Source: Mammaliicoccus sciuri | GTDB lineage: Bacteria > Bacillota > Bacilli > Staphylococcales > Staphylococcaceae | DNA length: 64,000 bases | Reading direction: 5' to 3' | Assembly: GCF_002901825.1 (NCBI RefSeq) | Contig: NZ_PPQD01000030.1 | Span: 64,341 to 128,340, forward strand | Shown here: in pieces, positions 17,395-26,126 of the stretch | How positions within the stretch are numbered: the first letter of the stretch is position 1 | How the letters are laid out: every line of letters begins with the position of its first letter | Notes under the pieces: model-generated | Database searches by the model: none | The model's input: the letters and a program-made list of their open reading frames with translations, nothing else | Told to the model about the DNA's origin: nothing | Translations under genes and position numbers: made by a program

Positions 17395-18102
17395 ATGTCA
17401 GAAGATCATCAAATTGAATATGATTCTTTAAAAGGAAAACTTCTAGACATCGCTAAACAGTTAGATGAACAGCGATTACCTATTCGCGCTTATCATATAT
17501 TACGTATTGCGATTAAAAATTTAATATTAGAGCCGGGGCAAACAATTTTAGAAAGAGAAATTGCTGAAGCTTTAGAAATGAGTCGTACGCCTGTTAGAGA
17601 AGCATTAGTAAGATTACAAACTGAAGGATTACTGACTTTAATTCCAAGGCGTGGTTTTAATATCAATCCGATAAAAAAGCATGATTTAAAGGAAATCTAT
17701 GAAATCACTGAAACATTAGATGGTTTGGCAGTAGAATTAGCGACAACAAAAGTGACAGAAGAAAATATAGCACATTTAAAGCATTTAATAGAATTACAAC
17801 AAGAACAACTTGAACAGAATAATTTATACGAATGGTCTATATTAGATGATCAATTCCATGCAGATTTAATTAGTTTTGCAAATAATACACGCTTAAGTAG
17901 CGTAATTAATATACATGCAGACCAATTATTTAGAGCTAGACTATTTACGATAAATGACCGACCTGCTCCATATCAATCTATCATTGAACATAAAGCGATT
18001 ATTGCATGTATAGAAGCTAAAGATAAGCATGCCGCACGATTAGCTATGCAATCTCACAGAAAAAGATCGTGGGGAGAAATTGTTAATTCATTAAATGACT
18101 AG
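17395..18102 (+). CDS. GntR-family regulator, FadR/FCD subfamily
   Basis: 235 residues. The winged HTH occupies about 40-85 (ILEREIAEALEMSRTPVREA, then LLTLIPRRGFNI). The rest is the all-helical FCD ligand domain with a likely metal site (DDQFHADLI and later His residues IEHKAI and MQSHRK). FCD regulators usually sense small carboxylates. Its position beside the dehydrogenase, and the repeated GTATAC-centred palindromes in the divergent promoters, make it the probable repressor of the tartrate/glycerate genes. The start follows GAGGAGG. Confidence 0.9.
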   Translation: MSEDHQIEYDSLKGKLLDIAKQLDEQRLPIRAYHILRIAIKNLILEPGQTILEREIAEALEMSRTPVREALVRLQTEGLLTLIPRRGFNINPIKKHDLKEIYEITETLDGLAVELATTKVTEENIAHLKHLIELQQEQLEQNNLYEWSILDDQFHADLISFANNTRLSSVINIHADQLFRARLFTINDRPAPYQSIIEHKAIIACIEAKDKHAARLAMQSHRKRSWGEIVNSLND

Positions 18103-18105
18103 ATT

Positions 18106-18147
18106 AAAAAACCATAAACTTTACTCAAAAATTGTTTATGGTTTTTC
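18106..18147. terminator. Bidirectional terminator between the GntR and VOC genes
   Basis: AAAAACCATAAAC and GTTTATGGTTTTT pair perfectly across a 14-nt loop, with T runs in both directions. Confidence 0.88.
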
Positions 18148-18160
18148 TTTATACTTTATT

Positions 18161-18574
18161 TTATTGATGAGTATAAGTTAAATCCCAACCTATACCAAAT
18201 TGATCGATTACTTTCGCATATGTCTGACCCCAGAAAGTTTGTCCAAGTTCCATTTGAACTTGTCCACCTTCTTTAAAAATATTATAAACTTCATTAATTT
18301 GTTCTTCTGTTTCAAATTCTAAAACAATATATATATTGTGATTCTTATGAAGTGAATCATCATCATTTGGGGTATCAGAAAACATAAATAAATGACCATT
18401 AACTTCTAATTGTGCATGTATAATTCTATTTGGATCTTCGGAGGCATCTACACCTGCGTCACCATAAGTTTGTGATTCTCTTACACTTCCATCTAATGCT
18501 TCACTATAAAATGCTAATGCTTCCTCGCAAGTTCCGTTAAAGTAAAGATAAGGTGTAACTTGTTTAATCACCAT
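18161..18574 (-). CDS. VOC superfamily (PhnB-like) protein
   Basis: 137 residues with the vicinal-oxygen-chelate fold. The start YLYFNGTCEEALAFYSEAL, the central HAQLEVNGHLFMFSD and the C-terminal WGQTYAKVIDQFGIGWDL are the PhnB/glyoxalase-like pattern. Members of this clade are often annotated as 3-demethylubiquinone methyltransferase-like on fold alone. No function is established, and this organism would make menaquinone, not ubiquinone. It stands alone with GGGGAG before the ATG. Confidence 0.85.
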   Translation of the reverse strand: MVIKQVTPYLYFNGTCEEALAFYSEALDGSVRESQTYGDAGVDASEDPNRIIHAQLEVNGHLFMFSDTPNDDDSLHKNHNIYIVLEFETEEQINEVYNIFKEGGQVQMELGQTFWGQTYAKVIDQFGIGWDLTYTHQ

Positions 18575-18687
18575 GCACCACTCCCCATATTTGATTGTTA
18601 ATCAAAATAAGTATATAAATGTGCAAAGAGTTTGTCAAATGTTAATAAAATTTACATTTTCAACACATAGTGATTATTTTCTGTATT

Positions 18688-19908
18688 TCATCTATGATCG
18701 ACTAGATTCTGTCTACTTTCATCTTGTCTTCTATACGTGTTATTGTCACTTTGTTCATTTGCAAGCAATGCTAATGCTTCATCACGTTCTCGCTCAAATG
18801 TATCTATAAATAAATTCAGTTCACGAGCTCGTTCTGGCACGAGTTGCGTAAGTGAAATATTTAATGCTGAATACTGCTCATGTTTATCACATAACTGTTC
18901 TGTAAAACTCCAGATTACTCTAAATATATCCATCGTAATATTCGTGCCGTCTTTTAAAGTATAAGATTTAGAGATTGTATTGGCATTACTTTTCAGTGAA
19001 AAAGCAATTGTCTTAACTAATAAATTTCTAGATCTTAATTGTTTCGTTAAACGTTCCACTTGTTGAAGTATAATTTCTTTCATTTCATAATATTGATATT
19101 GTTTTTCAAACGCTACTTCACATTTAATGTCCGGATTATAAATACTATGAGTTTCCCTAAAGATATTAGTATCTATACCATTGCTGATTAGATTCAATTC
19201 CTTACCCATAGTGCCATATAATTGTGTTAATTTATTAACTGGATAACGTGCTAAATCTCCAACAGTATATAAACCAAGCTCATTTAATTCCTTTTCTAAT
19301 CGATTATTTATGCCCCATACTTTATGCAACGGATGTATCGGCCACACTTTATCCATTATATCGCTATAATTTAATAATCCAATTGATTGATCATGTTGAT
19401 AAGATTCTGTATCTAAAGCCAACTTGCTCATCAACATGTTCGGTCCAATACCTATATGGCAATTCAATTGCGTTTCTTGTTCAATTTCGGCTCGAATTCT
19501 AGCAGCAAATTCACTTGGTTTATCACAATATTGTTTATAATAATCTGTCACATCAATGAAAATTTCATTTACACGATGTTGTTGGATATCATCTGCGTGT
19601 ACATAATTAAGCAATACTTTATAAATAGTATTTGCATAGTTTATATATTGTTTCATATTTGGATTGATGATAAAGATATCATTTCTATGTGGTATTTCAA
19701 ATAGTCTTGAACCAGTCTTGATTCCTAATTCTTGCAATGGCTCAGTAGCAGAAATAACAATGGCGCCTTGCCTTTTCGTATCGGAAATAACAGCTAATTT
19801 ATTTTCATTTGGGTTAATACCTTTAGAAACACATGACACATTCGCAAAAAAGTTATGAAGACTTAAACATAAAATATATCTCTCTTGGAAATCACTGTAA
19901 TTGTACAT
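18688..19908 (-). CDS. Y-family DNA polymerase homologue (UmuC/UvrX type) with altered catalytic residues
   Basis: 406 residues, SOS-controlled. The family scaffold is clear: SDTKRQGAIV (about 42-51), GIKTGSRLFEIP (62-73), HIGIGPNMLMSKLA (thumb/helix-hairpin region) and KVWGINNRLEKELNELGLYTVGDLA. Two canonical catalytic aspartates are missing. CVDMKSFYA-type becomes CLSLHNFFA (Ser16), and VDESF-type becomes VNEIF (Asn114, with Glu115 kept). The codons are clean (AGT for Ser16). A clamp-binding-like ELNLF remains near residue 370. Loss of both Asp predicts weak or no polymerase activity, as in ImuB-type accessory proteins. The start follows GGGAGG with a 7-8 nt spacer. Confidence 0.87.
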   Translation of the reverse strand: MYNYSDFQERYILCLSLHNFFANVSCVSKGINPNENKLAVISDTKRQGAIVISATEPLQELGIKTGSRLFEIPHRNDIFIINPNMKQYINYANTIYKVLLNYVHADDIQQHRVNEIFIDVTDYYKQYCDKPSEFAARIRAEIEQETQLNCHIGIGPNMLMSKLALDTESYQHDQSIGLLNYSDIMDKVWPIHPLHKVWGINNRLEKELNELGLYTVGDLARYPVNKLTQLYGTMGKELNLISNGIDTNIFRETHSIYNPDIKCEVAFEKQYQYYEMKEIILQQVERLTKQLRSRNLLVKTIAFSLKSNANTISKSYTLKDGTNITMDIFRVIWSFTEQLCDKHEQYSALNISLTQLVPERARELNLFIDTFERERDEALALLANEQSDNNTYRRQDESRQNLVDHR

Positions 19909-19921
19909 CACATCACCTCCC

Positions 19922-19964
19922 AGAACATTTGTTTGTATCATCATTATATACGAACATACGTTCT
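19922..19964 (-). promoter_or_regulatory. Two LexA (SOS) boxes upstream of the Y-family polymerase gene
   Basis: CGAACATACGTTCT (19951-19964) matches the Gram-positive box CGAACNNNNGTTCG at 9 of 10 fixed positions. AGAACATTTGTTTG (19922-19935) is a second, weaker copy nearer the start codon. Confidence 0.85.
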
Positions 19965-19989
19965 ATTTCAAGAGGTTTATTTGTCTAAA

Positions 19990-20040
19990 TAAAAAAGCCC
20001 TACAAAGCATTAACCTCTTATAGGTCAGCTTTGTAAGACT
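19990..20040 (-). terminator. Terminator of the spo0M-like gene
   Basis: On the minus strand AAGTCTTACAAAGC pairs with GCTTTGTAGGGCTT (one wobble), with an inner TGACCT/AGGTTA stem, then TTTTTT. Confidence 0.82.
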
Positions 20041-20050
20041 TGATTATTAA

Positions 20051-20455
20051 TTATCGTACTATACTTAATTTTTCTTCATCATCAGCGCCAATTGACTGAT
20101 CGATATGAACATGTGTCTTTAAATATATTTCATCTGGTTCACCTTTGAATTCAATTTGTTCTAATTTAAATTCAAATTCATATTCTTGATGGTCTTTCTT
20201 CTTAATCAAGAAGGATTGATTAACTTTATGCTTATGCAATTCATAATCAAATTCCGAAAAATCACTATCCTCATTTTGATTATTGACACGTTCAATAAGG
20301 GACAATTCGATATATTTAACTTCTAAATCACATGACCCACCTTTAAATATTACTTTACCTTTAATGGGTTCTTCTTCATTAAAAGTCATCTTTTCTAAAC
20401 GCGTATCGATTGTTAGATTACCGACACCTATAGAGGTAAGTAATTTTTCAAACAT
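20051..20455 (-). CDS. Spo0M-like protein, arrestin-fold domain only
   Basis: 134 residues. The start LLTSIGVGNLTIDTRLEK and the beta-rich pattern (FNEEEPIKGKVIFKGGSCDLEVKYIELSLIER region) match the N-terminal half of Spo0M, a Bacillus sporulation-control protein with an arrestin-like fold. Spo0M is usually about 250 residues. This one stops after EEKLSIVR, so the C-terminal half is absent. An ordinary stop codon, terminator and ribosome binding site suggest a stable short form rather than fresh decay. The organism type does not sporulate, so the role must be different. Confidence 0.78.
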   Translation of the reverse strand: MFEKLLTSIGVGNLTIDTRLEKMTFNEEEPIKGKVIFKGGSCDLEVKYIELSLIERVNNQNEDSDFSEFDYELHKHKVNQSFLIKKKDHQEYEFEFKLEQIEFKGEPDEIYLKTHVHIDQSIGADDEEKLSIVR

Positions 20456-20583
20456 AATACAAATCCCCCTTAATCTTCATTAAAGATAGTTTAACCCGAT
20501 TAAACTAAAATTTAAAGTGATTAAAGAGAATTTTTTAATTATAGTTGATAATTTTTTAACAATCATCAATATTTAAAATAACC

Positions 20584-22068
20584 TTACTTATATAAACCTA
20601 ATGCTTTCGAAGTTGATGAATTAATTTCATTAAATAAATCAGGATTATCAGATAAGTTTGTTCTAAATGAAGGTATCATTTGTTTAATCTTATCTTCCCA
20701 GTTTACAAATTCATTAGGGAAACAGTTTTCAAGTAACTGCAACATAACATGTACAGCAGTAGAAGCACCTGGAGAGGCACCTAATAACGCAGAAATAGAG
20801 CCATCTTCACTTGTTACAAGTTCAGTACCAAATTGTAATGTACCCTTTCCGCCTTCTTGAGTATCTTTAATGACTTGTACACGTTGACCAGCGATTACGA
20901 TATCCCAATCTTCTAACTTCGCAGTCGGTATAAATTCTTTTAGTTCTTCTAAACGCTTTTCATCTGACAATAAGACTTGTTCTACTAAATATTTCGTTAA
21001 TCCCATTTCTTTTAAACCAGCTGATAACATCGTAAAGATATTATTCGGTTTCACTGAACCAAATAAATCTAAGTTAGAGCCAGTCTTCAAGAATTTAGGC
21101 GAGAATCCAGCAAATGGTCCAAATAATAATGAACGTTTACCTTCAATGTATCTAGTATCTAAATGTGGTACTGACATTGGTGGCGCTCCGACTTTTGCTT
21201 TACCGTATACTTTAGCGTCATGTTTAGCAATAATTTCTTCATTATTACATACCATAAATAAACCACTAACTGGGAAACCTCCAATATTAGAAGCTTCTTT
21301 AATACCTGTCTTTTGTAAAAGTGGCAAACTACCGCCACCAGCACCGATAAATACAAATTGAGTATTATGGTATTCAGCCTTTTTAGTTTCGGCATTATAA
21401 ATCTTTAATTGCCATGAATTGTCTTCATTTCTTCGAATATTCTGAACAGAATGATTATAATTTAACTCAACACCTTGGTCTTTTAAGTCACTTAATAATG
21501 AGCGCGTTAAATTCCCAAAGTTTACATCCGTACCAGATTCAATTTTAGTTGCGGCAATTCTTTCAGCTTGAGAACGCCCTTCCATCATAAGCGGCATCCA
21601 ATGCTTTAACGTTTCAAAATTATCTGTAAACGTCATACCAGTGAATAATGGATTTTTTGATAATGCATCACATCTATTTTTCAAAAATTGTACATTTTTG
21701 TCTCCATACACAAAACTCATATGTGGTACAGGACGAATAAATGATTGTGGATCTGTTAAACTACCTTTATTTACTAAATATGTCCAAAATTGCTTTGATA
21801 ATTGAAATTGTTCATTTATTTGAATTGCTTTATCAATATTAACTGAACCATCCGCCTCTTCTTTAGTATAATTCAATTCACATAATGCTGAATGACCAGT
21901 TCCCGCGTTATTCCATTCGTTAGAACTTTCTTCAGCAGGTTTTGATAATTTTTCAAATAATTTAATTTCTAAGTTTGGTGATAATTCTTTAAGCATTGTA
22001 CCTAAAGTAGCACTCATAATGCCTCCACCAATTAATATTACATCTGTTTTCTTATGTAAAGCATTCAT
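20584..22068 (-). CDS. mqo: Malate:quinone oxidoreductase
   Basis: 494 residues, a membrane-associated FAD enzyme that oxidises L-malate and passes electrons to menaquinone in the TCA cycle. The FAD motif is [17 protein letters not shown] (about 10-26). Family signatures include [32 protein letters not shown] and [16 protein letters not shown]. Length is normal. AAAGGGG lies about 14 nt before the ATG, longer than its neighbours, with no better start nearby. This malate-oxidising enzyme sits close to the dicarboxylate cluster. Confidence 0.95.
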   Translation of the reverse strand: MNALHKKTDVILIGGGIMSATLGTMLKELSPNLEIKLFEKLSKPAEESSNEWNNAGTGHSALCELNYTKEEADGSVNIDKAIQINEQFQLSKQFWTYLVNKGSLTDPQSFIRPVPHMSFVYGDKNVQFLKNRCDALSKNPLFTGMTFTDNFETLKHWMPLMMEGRSQAERIAATKIESGTDVNFGNLTRSLLSDLKDQGVELNYNHSVQNIRRNEDNSWQLKIYNAETKKAEYHNTQFVFIGAGGGSLPLLQKTGIKEASNIGGFPVSGLFMVCNNEEIIAKHDAKVYGKAKVGAPPMSVPHLDTRYIEGKRSLLFGPFAGFSPKFLKTGSNLDLFGSVKPNNIFTMLSAGLKEMGLTKYLVEQVLLSDEKRLEELKEFIPTAKLEDWDIVIAGQRVQVIKDTQEGGKGTLQFGTELVTSEDGSISALLGASPGASTAVHVMLQLLENCFPNEFVNWEDKIKQMIPSFRTNLSDNPDLFNEINSSTSKALGLYK

Positions 22069-22462
22069 AATTAACTACAGAGCCCCTTTCAATATTAACC
22101 ATTTCGACTAAATATATGTCCATAAAAAATATACAAATGAATAATTTGTATGAATTAATCTATGTATTACTACTATTATAAACCTTATACTTTCATTTAA
22201 AAAGTGACAACAAGTGCACAATGTGTAATAAGTTAACTTTATTATTAAGTTACATTAAAATAGTCGAGTATTAGTATAACTTAATTAATATATCTATATA
22301 AATAGTATAACACATTCCCTAAATGATGGTTTAAAAAATTTCAATTAAACTTTATAGTTTACATAATATTATTATGATATTTACATAAAAATACTTATAT
22401 TATAATAAAATTGGGTATTATAGTGTTATAATCAAAACAAAAATATTTTAAAGGAGTTTTTT
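22069..22462. other. 394-bp AT-rich divergent intergenic region between mqo and the CDF gene
   Basis: It contains a -10-like TATAAT at 22427-22432 ahead of the CDF gene. It also holds an 18-bp sequence, TTTATAGTTTACATAATA (22351-22368), that recurs exactly at 30051-30068 before the AI-2E family gene. No ORF or RNA gene is recognisable. Confidence 0.6.
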
Positions 22463-23476
22463 ATGAAAGCTTTCATTAATTTACTTAAAAAAGGAAGCAA
22501 GTCTTCGCTTTCTGCTGCAGTTGTTAACTTTATTTTAGGCTGTTTAAAGTTATTCGCTTTTATCTTTACAGGAAACATCGCTATGTTTGCTGAAATGATG
22601 CACTCTTTTGGTGATGCAGCAAACCAACTTTTTGTATTTTTAGGATCAGCATTTTCTAAAAGAAGTCCGAATGAAAAATTCCCTCTTGGATATGGAAGAT
22701 TAATTAACCTCGTTTGTTTAATAGCTGTTATTATTGTAGGTATTTTATCTTATGAGACAGTTAAAGAAGGTTTCCACCATATTGTCCATCCAAATGAAAC
22801 TGGTGGACCAATATTATTTTTCTGGATTAATATTGCTGTTTTAGCTATCGGTATTATTTTAGAAGGTAGTGTTTTAAGAAAAGCTGGTAAAGAAATCTTA
22901 GAGGAAGCTGGTGAAAGCAGTAAAGGATTACTGACACCATTTACTAAAAGTTATTTACTGATTGGTAAAGCTAAACCTGCAACAAAATTAGTATTCATGG
23001 AAGATACTGTCGCAACTGGCGGTGGTATTATTGCCGTTCTCTCAATCATTATTGCAAGATTAACAGGTTTAGGTATGTTAGAAGGTATTGCTTCAGTCAT
23101 CATTGGTGTGATGATGTTTATAGTTGTGGGTATTATCTTTATTGAAAATGCACAAGGCGTTCTTGGTATTGCAGATCATGAATCTGAAATACATGCTTCA
23201 CGTGTCATATTAGACGACAAAGCAATTAGTGATATTAAAAGACTTGCTGTTATTAAAGAAGGAGAAGCACTTCATATAGAATGTTTATTAGAAGTTAATC
23301 ACAATTATACACTTAAAGAGTTGTCAGATATCAGAAAACGGATTATATTAAAATTGTTAGACTTATCTCATGTTGAAGATGTGAACATAGAATTCATAGA
23401 AGATGACGGTCAAACAGACTGGAATGGAGATAGTGGTCCTTCAGCAAATATTCAATATAATAAGGAGCGTTTATAA
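22463..23476 (+). CDS. Cation diffusion facilitator (CDF) family transporter
   Basis: 337 residues, about six membrane segments and a cytoplasmic C-terminal domain. The TM2 metal motif is HSFGD (HxxxD, about 47-51). The paired TM5 motif reads MEDTVA, so one His of the usual HxxxD is replaced, as in the SLC30A9-like branch. It probably exports Zn2+, Mn2+ or another divalent cation in exchange for protons; the metal is not predictable. The start has AAAGGAG. The stop overlaps the tautomerase start (TAATG), making a two-gene operon. Confidence 0.88.
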   Translation: MKAFINLLKKGSKSSLSAAVVNFILGCLKLFAFIFTGNIAMFAEMMHSFGDAANQLFVFLGSAFSKRSPNEKFPLGYGRLINLVCLIAVIIVGILSYETVKEGFHHIVHPNETGGPILFFWINIAVLAIGIILEGSVLRKAGKEILEEAGESSKGLLTPFTKSYLLIGKAKPATKLVFMEDTVATGGGIIAVLSIIIARLTGLGMLEGIASVIIGVMMFIVVGIIFIENAQGVLGIADHESEIHASRVILDDKAISDIKRLAVIKEGEALHIECLLEVNHNYTLKELSDIRKRIILKLLDLSHVEDVNIEFIEDDGQTDWNGDSGPSANIQYNKERL

Positions 23477-23661
23477 TGCCAATCGTAAACATTAAATTAA
23501 TTGAAGGTAGATCAGATGAACAATTGAAAGGTCTTGTAAAAGATGTTACAGAAGCTGTTCATCAAAATGCAAAAGCACCAAAAGAAAATATTCATGTCAT
23601 TATTGAAGAAATGAAACCTGAACACTACGGTGTTGCTGGTACACGTAAATCTGATTCATAA
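23476..23661 (+). CDS. 4-oxalocrotonate tautomerase family protein
   Basis: 61 residues, the size of 4-OT subunits. After Met removal the N-terminus is PIVNIKLIEGRSDEQ, giving the catalytic Pro1, and Arg11 is the usual second active-site residue. Such proteins form hexamers and tautomerise 2-hydroxymuconate-type dienols. In bacteria without catechol pathways the physiological substrate is unknown. It is translationally coupled to the CDF transporter by a 1-bp overlap. Confidence 0.92.
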   Translation: MPIVNIKLIEGRSDEQLKGLVKDVTEAVHQNAKAPKENIHVIIEEMKPEHYGVAGTRKSDS

Positions 23662-23679
23662 GAACTATATAATTATATA

Positions 23680-23720
23680 AAAAGCAATAAATGGTCAAAG
23701 TGACCATTTATTGCTTTTTT
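23680..23720. terminator. Bidirectional terminator between the tautomerase and msrR
   Basis: A perfect 19-bp stem, AAAAAGCAATAAATGGTCA with TGACCATTTATTGCTTTTT, around AAG, with T runs both ways. Confidence 0.93.
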
Positions 23721-23734
23721 CGTTTCCTTAATGA

Positions 23735-24712
23735 TTAATCGTTAAGAAATTTCTTAATTGCTTCTTTATTTTTTTCTTTGTCGATTTTTAATACTGCCCC
23801 ATTTTCAATATCATTCTCATTTGTATAAGAACCTTTAACAGGGACTGTTAACGTCTTAATATCTTTATCGCCTCTAGCTAAGAAGCTAGCTCCCGTTTTG
23901 TAAATTGTTTGATCATCTAAATTGGTATTAACATAACCTCTAGCAATACCAGCTAATTTCGGTGCTTTAACAACTGAATCTACACTCATCATTTCTGATT
24001 TTAGTGCAGTCATGACTTGTTGTTGTCTTCTAACACGACCAAAGTCACCTTCTTCATCGTGTCTAAAGCGCGCATAACCTAATAATTCTTTCCCGTTTAA
24101 ATTATGTTGCCCTTGTTTTAAAGAAACACCAATTTTGGCAGACATATCTTTTTCAACATCGATTGGAACACCTTTAGGTGCAATTTCATCGACCATTTCT
24201 TCAAATCCATCAAAATCGATAATTGCATAGTATTCCGGATCAATATCAAGGTTCTTCTTCAATGTCTTACGTAATAATTCAGGTCCGCCTAATGAATATG
24301 CAGTATTAATCTTATAATTACGATAGCCACCTGGGATTTCTGAATAAATATCTCTCATGACAGATACAATTTTGAGATCTTTTTTCAAGTAATCGTATTG
24401 AACAATCATAATTGAGTCTGTTCTAGGTTGTGAATTATCTACTTTGCGGTCCTCACCTAATACGAGCACATTTACTTTACCATCATTCCGCGTTGTACTA
24501 TTGAATTTATGTAATTGCTGCTTTTTACCATTATCTGATGAAACTTTCAAACCAGATTTATAAGAAGCATTAATGTAAAATCCAAGTCCAATTAAAAGTA
24601 AGATGATACCTAAGAAAATAAAAGGTCTTTTTTTAATTCTACGCTTTTTTCTTCTTGTAGGTATATTCGTTTGACGATTATCTTCAGTTTCTGATTGATT
24701 ATGCGAAGTCAT
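23735..24712 (-). CDS. msrR: LytR-CpsA-Psr family protein MsrR
   Basis: 325 residues. A short basic N-terminus ([11 protein letters not shown]) precedes one transmembrane segment (about 31-50) and an extracellular LCP domain with [32 protein letters not shown] and [19 protein letters not shown], the polyprenyl-phosphate-binding arginines. LCP enzymes attach wall teichoic acid or other glycopolymers to peptidoglycan. The ATG at 24712 (AAAGG nine bases before) is preferred to an ATG 24 codons upstream because it gives the usual MsrR length. It is next to msrA, as in other staphylococci. Confidence 0.9.
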   Translation of the reverse strand: MTSHNQSETEDNRQTNIPTRRKKRRIKKRPFIFLGIILLLIGLGFYINASYKSGLKVSSDNGKKQQLHKFNSTTRNDGKVNVLVLGEDRKVDNSQPRTDSIMIVQYDYLKKDLKIVSVMRDIYSEIPGGYRNYKINTAYSLGGPELLRKTLKKNLDIDPEYYAIIDFDGFEEMVDEIAPKGVPIDVEKDMSAKIGVSLKQGQHNLNGKELLGYARFRHDEEGDFGRVRRQQQVMTALKSEMMSVDSVVKAPKLAGIARGYVNTNLDDQTIYKTGASFLARGDKDIKTLTVPVKGSYTNENDIENGAVLKIDKEKNKEAIKKFLND

Positions 24713-24738
24713 TGTTACCAACCTTTTATCTTCAAAAT

Positions 24739-24767
24739 TGAGTCTAATTATATTATAATGAGACTCA
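24739..24767 (-). promoter_or_regulatory. msrR promoter region with an inverted repeat
   Basis: TGAGTCT and AGACTCA flank 15 bp that contain overlapping minus-strand -10-like sequences (TATAAT, ATATAA). The arrangement suggests an operator around the msrR start point. No regulator can be named. Confidence 0.45.
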
Positions 24768-24866
24768 TACATTAAGTTAACCAATTTATATACTAAAAAT
24801 CAAGAAAAATTGCAAAGCTAACTTAAAAATAAGACTTGAGACTGAATAAAGGATGGTAAAAATATC

Positions 24867-25367
24867 ATGAATATGAATAAAGCGTATTTTGCAGGAGGAT
24901 GCTTTTGGTGTATGGTTAAGCCATTTGACCAATATGAAGGAATAGATAAAGTGACTTCAGGTTATATGGGTGGAACTACTGAAAATCCAACATACGAAGA
25001 AGTAAAAAAGGGTGATACCGGACATTATGAAGTTGTCGAAATCCAATATGATGTAGCTTTATTCTCATATAATAGACTGCTAGAAATATATTTTGCAATT
25101 ATTGATCCTACTGATGCTCATGGACAATTCCAAGACAGAGGTACACAATATGAAACAGCTATTTTCTATACAAATGATGATCAGAAGAAACTTGCTGAAC
25201 AGTATATCGAACAATTAAATAAAGAATTACCAGAAGGAAAATCAGTCGTTACAAAATTATTACCATATAAACCTTTTTACAAAGCTGAAGATTATCATCA
25301 AGATTTCTATAAGAAGAATCCTGAAAGATATCAAGAAGAACAAACAATTAGACAAAGTTTAAAATAA
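24867..25367 (+). CDS. msrA: Peptide methionine-S-sulfoxide reductase A
   Basis: 166 residues. It reduces the S-epimer of methionine sulfoxide in oxidised proteins, with thioredoxin as electron donor. The active-site motif GGCFWCM is at residues 10-16, with the catalytic Cys at 12. [17 protein letters not shown] and [10 protein letters not shown] are typical of MsrA. No MsrB domain or gene follows. The start has GGATGG about 10 nt before the ATG. It is divergent from msrR and ends in its own terminator. Confidence 0.95.
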   Translation: MNMNKAYFAGGCFWCMVKPFDQYEGIDKVTSGYMGGTTENPTYEEVKKGDTGHYEVVEIQYDVALFSYNRLLEIYFAIIDPTDAHGQFQDRGTQYETAIFYTNDDQKKLAEQYIEQLNKELPEGKSVVTKLLPYKPFYKAEDYHQDFYKKNPERYQEEQTIRQSLK

Positions 25368-25370
25368 ACA

Positions 25371-25418
25371 AGTATAGCATAACAGTATCGTATACAATTA
25401 TGCTATACTGTTATTTTT
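25371..25418 (+). terminator. msrA terminator
   Basis: AGTATAGCATAA pairs with TTATGCTATACT across a 14-nt loop and is followed by GTTATTTTT. Confidence 0.85.
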
Positions 25419-25460
25419 ATATAACATCTATCAGTATTTAAGATATAAAAGGAGAACATT

Positions 25461-26078
25461 ATGGAACAATGGATTACTGATTTTATGACGCATTATGGAT
25501 ATATTGGTGTCTTCATACTCGTATTTTTAGAATATGTAATACACCCCTTCCCTTCTGAAATCATATTAACATTTGCAGGCTTTATGACTTCACAGTCAGA
25601 GTTGAATATCATAATTGTATGTTTACTTACAATTTTAGGCGCCGTACTCGGAGCACTTGTATTATATAGCATTGGTGCTCTTATAGGAGAAGAACGTTTA
25701 TATAAATTTATACATAAACGTGGCAAATATATAGGTATCAAAACACAAGACTTAGATAAGACCATTCAATGGTTAGATAAATATGGACATTGGGCTATCT
25801 TTTTAGGACGCTTTATCCCAATTGTCAGAACTCTCATTTCATTACCAGCCGGTATAACTAAAATGAACTTACCCGTATTTATACTTTTAACAGCAATCGG
25901 TACAGGTATGTGGAATATATTTCTTATCATGCTCGGTAAGATGCTAGGCAATCATTGGCATCAAATTCTCATATATGTAGGTATGTATTCTAAAGTGTTT
26001 ATTGTAATCATCGCAATAGCAGTACTATACGTCTTATACTTATGGTATAAACGCATTAAAGAAACACGTGTTAATTAA
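25461..26078 (+). CDS. DedA family membrane protein
   Basis: 205 residues with four to five membrane segments. The family motifs E-(FFP)-PSEIILTFAGF near the N-terminus and GRFIPIVRTLISLPAGITKM (about 116-135) are clear. DedA/SNARE-associated proteins are linked to recycling of lipid carriers, such as undecaprenyl phosphate and phosphatidylethanolamine flipping, and to envelope integrity. The exact substrate here is unknown. It faces mprF across a shared terminator, in a region rich in envelope-stress genes. Confidence 0.9.
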   Translation: MEQWITDFMTHYGYIGVFILVFLEYVIHPFPSEIILTFAGFMTSQSELNIIIVCLLTILGAVLGALVLYSIGALIGEERLYKFIHKRGKYIGIKTQDLDKTIQWLDKYGHWAIFLGRFIPIVRTLISLPAGITKMNLPVFILLTAIGTGMWNIFLIMLGKMLGNHWHQILIYVGMYSKVFIVIIAIAVLYVLYLWYKRIKETRVN

Positions 26079-26086
26079 ATACAAAC

Positions 26087-26126
26087 AAAACCCAAAACCA
26101 CTTGTAAAAAAGTGGTTTTGGGTTTT
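26087..26126. terminator. Bidirectional terminator between the DedA gene and mprF
   Basis: AAACCCAAAACCACTT and AAGTGGTTTTGGGTTT pair perfectly across GTAAAA, followed by T runs in both directions. The last bases touch the mprF stop. Confidence 0.92.

Noticed and set aside
18161-18574. Ubiquinone biosynthesis methyltransferase
   Set aside because: Resemblance to PhnB-like proteins is a fold-level match only, and no methyltransferase motif is present.
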